A stretch of 13,569 nucleotides of DNA. Origin: Butyricicoccus_A sp963601915. GTDB taxonomy: Bacteria > Bacillota > Clostridia > Oscillospirales > Butyricicoccaceae. The position numbers were made by a program, and so were the translations under genes. The notes below the pieces were generated by a model. It did not search any database. It was not told the origin of the DNA and saw only the letters and a program-made list of their open reading frames with translations. The stretch covers positions 1-13,569 of the forward strand of contig CAVCGL010000033.1 of assembly GCA_963601915.1 (NCBI GenBank), given 5' to 3'. Positions 12,433 to 13,569 of this stretch are shown here, piece after piece. The number at the start of each line of letters is the position of its first letter. Position 1 is the first letter of the stretch.

Positions 12433-13440
12433 ATGAAAATGAAGCGTTTTGCAGCGATGCTTTTGGCAGGCGCGATGATGACAGGCCTGTGTGCTTGCGG
12501 CAGCTCCGGCGGCGACAAGACAGCAGGTTCCGGTTCTTCCGGCGATGAGCTGAAGGTCAGTGTCATCCTCAAGACCGAGGCATCCGAGCACTGGCAGCTC
12601 ATCAAGGCAGGCTGTGAGCAGTACGAGAAGGACAATCCGGGCATCAAGGTAGACGTCAAGGGCCCTCCGTCTGAGACTTCTTACGATGAGCAGACCAATA
12701 TGATTGACACCGACATCAATGGCGGCAGCTATGATGCCTATGTCATCGCTCCGTTGCAGTCGGATTCCGTAGCGGCGCAGATTGCAGCAGTGGATAAGCC
12801 GGTTATCGCACTGGACACCAATATTACTTCGGATAAGGTTGTTTCCTTCGTAGGTACCGGTAATGAAAAGGCTGCTAAGATGGGCGCAGAAGAAGCCGTT
12901 GCAGCAGCAAAGGAAGCTGGCTGGGATAAAATCGAGTGCATCGAGATTGCAGGTGTACAGGGTGACGCCACCAACACCGCTCGTATGACCGGCTACAAGG
13001 AAGGCATCGAAGAAGCTGGCGGCACATTCCTCGAGAAGGAAACCCAGTATGCAGACGCAGTGGCAGATAAGGCTGTAAACTCCATGGAAGCGATCATGCA
13101 GACTCATCCGGAAGGCGTAGCTATTATCTGTGCAAACAATGATGATATGGCTTGTGCAGCTGCAAAGGCAGCAAAGGGCAACAAGGCATACGAAAAGACC
13201 ATCTTCCTCGGATTCGATGGCTCTACCAGTGCCTGCCAGGCAGTTCTGGACGGTTCTCTGACACTGACCTGTGCTCAGCAGCCGTATGATATGGGCTACA
13301 AGGCTTGTGAGACCGCAGTGAAGGCTGCAAAGGGCGAGTCGGTTGACAACAATGTAGATACCGGCACAGAGATTATCAACGGTGACAATGCGCAGGCTCG
13401 CATTGACAAGATGAACGAGTATCTGGCAAAGATCAAGTAA
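12433..13440 (+). CDS. ABC transporter sugar-binding lipoprotein (RbsB-like, periplasmic-binding-protein type 1)
   Basis: Extracellular solute receptor of an ABC importer, anchored as a lipoprotein. The 335-residue precursor has a KMKR start, a hydrophobic core (FAAMLLAGAMMTGL) and a lipobox LCAC ending at Cys22, followed by a Gly/Ser/Asp-rich linker. The mature part begins VSVILKTEASEHWQLIKAGCEQY and contains DAYVIAPLQSDSV, KPVIALDTNI, GARMTGYKEG-type and AIICANNDDMACAA segments, then IFLGFDGSTSACQAVLDG and TCAQQPYDMGYKA, the usual order for ribose/inositol-type binding proteins (Peripla_BP_4). Start ATG 12433 has AAGGAG at 12420-12425. It lies 65 bases after the isomerase gene; a small 6-bp hairpin (AACAGC/GCTGTT, 12376-12394) lies between. 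A strong hairpin follows it, as often seen where the binding protein is made in excess of the membrane parts. Confidence 0.9.
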   Translation: MKMKRFAAMLLAGAMMTGLCACGSSGGDKTAGSGSSGDELKVSVILKTEASEHWQLIKAGCEQYEKDNPGIKVDVKGPPSETSYDEQTNMIDTDINGGSYDAYVIAPLQSDSVAAQIAAVDKPVIALDTNITSDKVVSFVGTGNEKAAKMGAEEAVAAAKEAGWDKIECIEIAGVQGDATNTARMTGYKEGIEEAGGTFLEKETQYADAVADKAVNSMEAIMQTHPEGVAIICANNDDMACAAAKAAKGNKAYEKTIFLGFDGSTSACQAVLDGSLTLTCAQQPYDMGYKACETAVKAAKGESVDNNVDTGTEIINGDNAQARIDKMNEYLAKIK

Positions 13441-13479
13441 GTATTTCGCGTTTGTCCGTCATTTAACCGATAGGGAAAG

Positions 13480-13515
13480 TGGAACAGGCGGCATTCGCTG
13501 CCTGTTCCATTTTTT
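13480..13515 (+). terminator. Intrinsic terminator or attenuator between binding protein and next gene
   Basis: Stem TGGAACAGGC (13480-13489) with GCCTGTTCCA (13500-13509), extended inward by three pairs to an ATTC loop, is followed by six T residues (13510-13515). Because the next gene starts 24 bases later and probably belongs to the same ABC system, it may act as a partial terminator that lowers expression downstream. Confidence 0.88.
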
Positions 13516-13538
13516 ATCAGAGAAAAGGGTGAAAATCA

Positions 13539-13569
13539 ATGAGTGAATATGTAGTAGAATTAAAAAATA
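13539..13569 (+). CDS. Start of a downstream gene, probably the sugar ABC transporter ATPase (partial)
   Basis: ATG 13539 preceded by AAAAGGG (13523-13529) opens a frame reading MSEYVVELKN to the window end. Sugar ABC ATPases of the RbsA/MglA type often begin MSEYxLEMxxITKxFPG, and the ATPase is the expected gene after a binding-protein gene. Only ten codons are visible, so the product call leans on context. Confidence 0.5.
   Translation, partial: MSEYVVELKN

Overview
The window looks like a chromosomal segment from a low-to-mid GC Bacillota, most likely a gut-type Clostridia (Oscillospirales-like). This rests on strong AGGAG-type ribosome binding sites, U-rich intrinsic terminators, a lipoprotein sugar-binding protein and general protein style; no rRNA or other marker is present, so the taxonomic call is weak. 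Every convincing gene is on the + strand.

Bases 1-4897 hold the 3' part of a type I-C CRISPR-Cas locus: cas8c (cut by the left edge, with a candidate internal cas11c start), cas7 (csd2) and cas3, tightly packed with overlapping stops and starts. No cas5 is in view; it may lie to the left. cas4 and cas1 are absent. Right after cas3 is a wreck: the first ~29 codons of a type I-C cas2, without a usable start codon, run directly into the 3' half of a CRISPR repeat. One 37-nt spacer and a degenerate terminal repeat follow. The simplest reading is a deletion from inside cas2 into the array that removed the rest of cas2, the leader and nearly all repeats, plus a second loss of cas4-cas1. The effector genes still look intact, so this is an interference module that can no longer acquire spacers locally and has almost no array.

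Bases 4922-5321 hold a small unrecognised gene and its terminator. Bases 5332-7213 hold a DXS-like thiamine-diphosphate enzyme behind a promoter with a 19-bp spacer and centred dyad, the layout of MerR-family-regulated promoters. Bases 7212-8284 hold a cytoplasmic type I L-asparaginase with its own promoter.

Bases 8285-13569 look like a sugar or inositol utilisation region: a YidK/SglT-type sodium:solute symporter, then a separate operon of an IolG-like inositol 2-dehydrogenase, a hydroxypyruvate-isomerase/IolE-like TIM-barrel isomerase, an ABC sugar-binding lipoprotein and, after a terminator/attenuator hairpin, the first codons of what is probably the ABC ATPase. The symporter gene and the dehydrogenase operon are preceded by two visibly homologous ~170-base upstream regions with matching motif spacing, suggesting a duplicated control region and co-regulation. 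A polyol such as an inositol is the likely substrate, by inference only.
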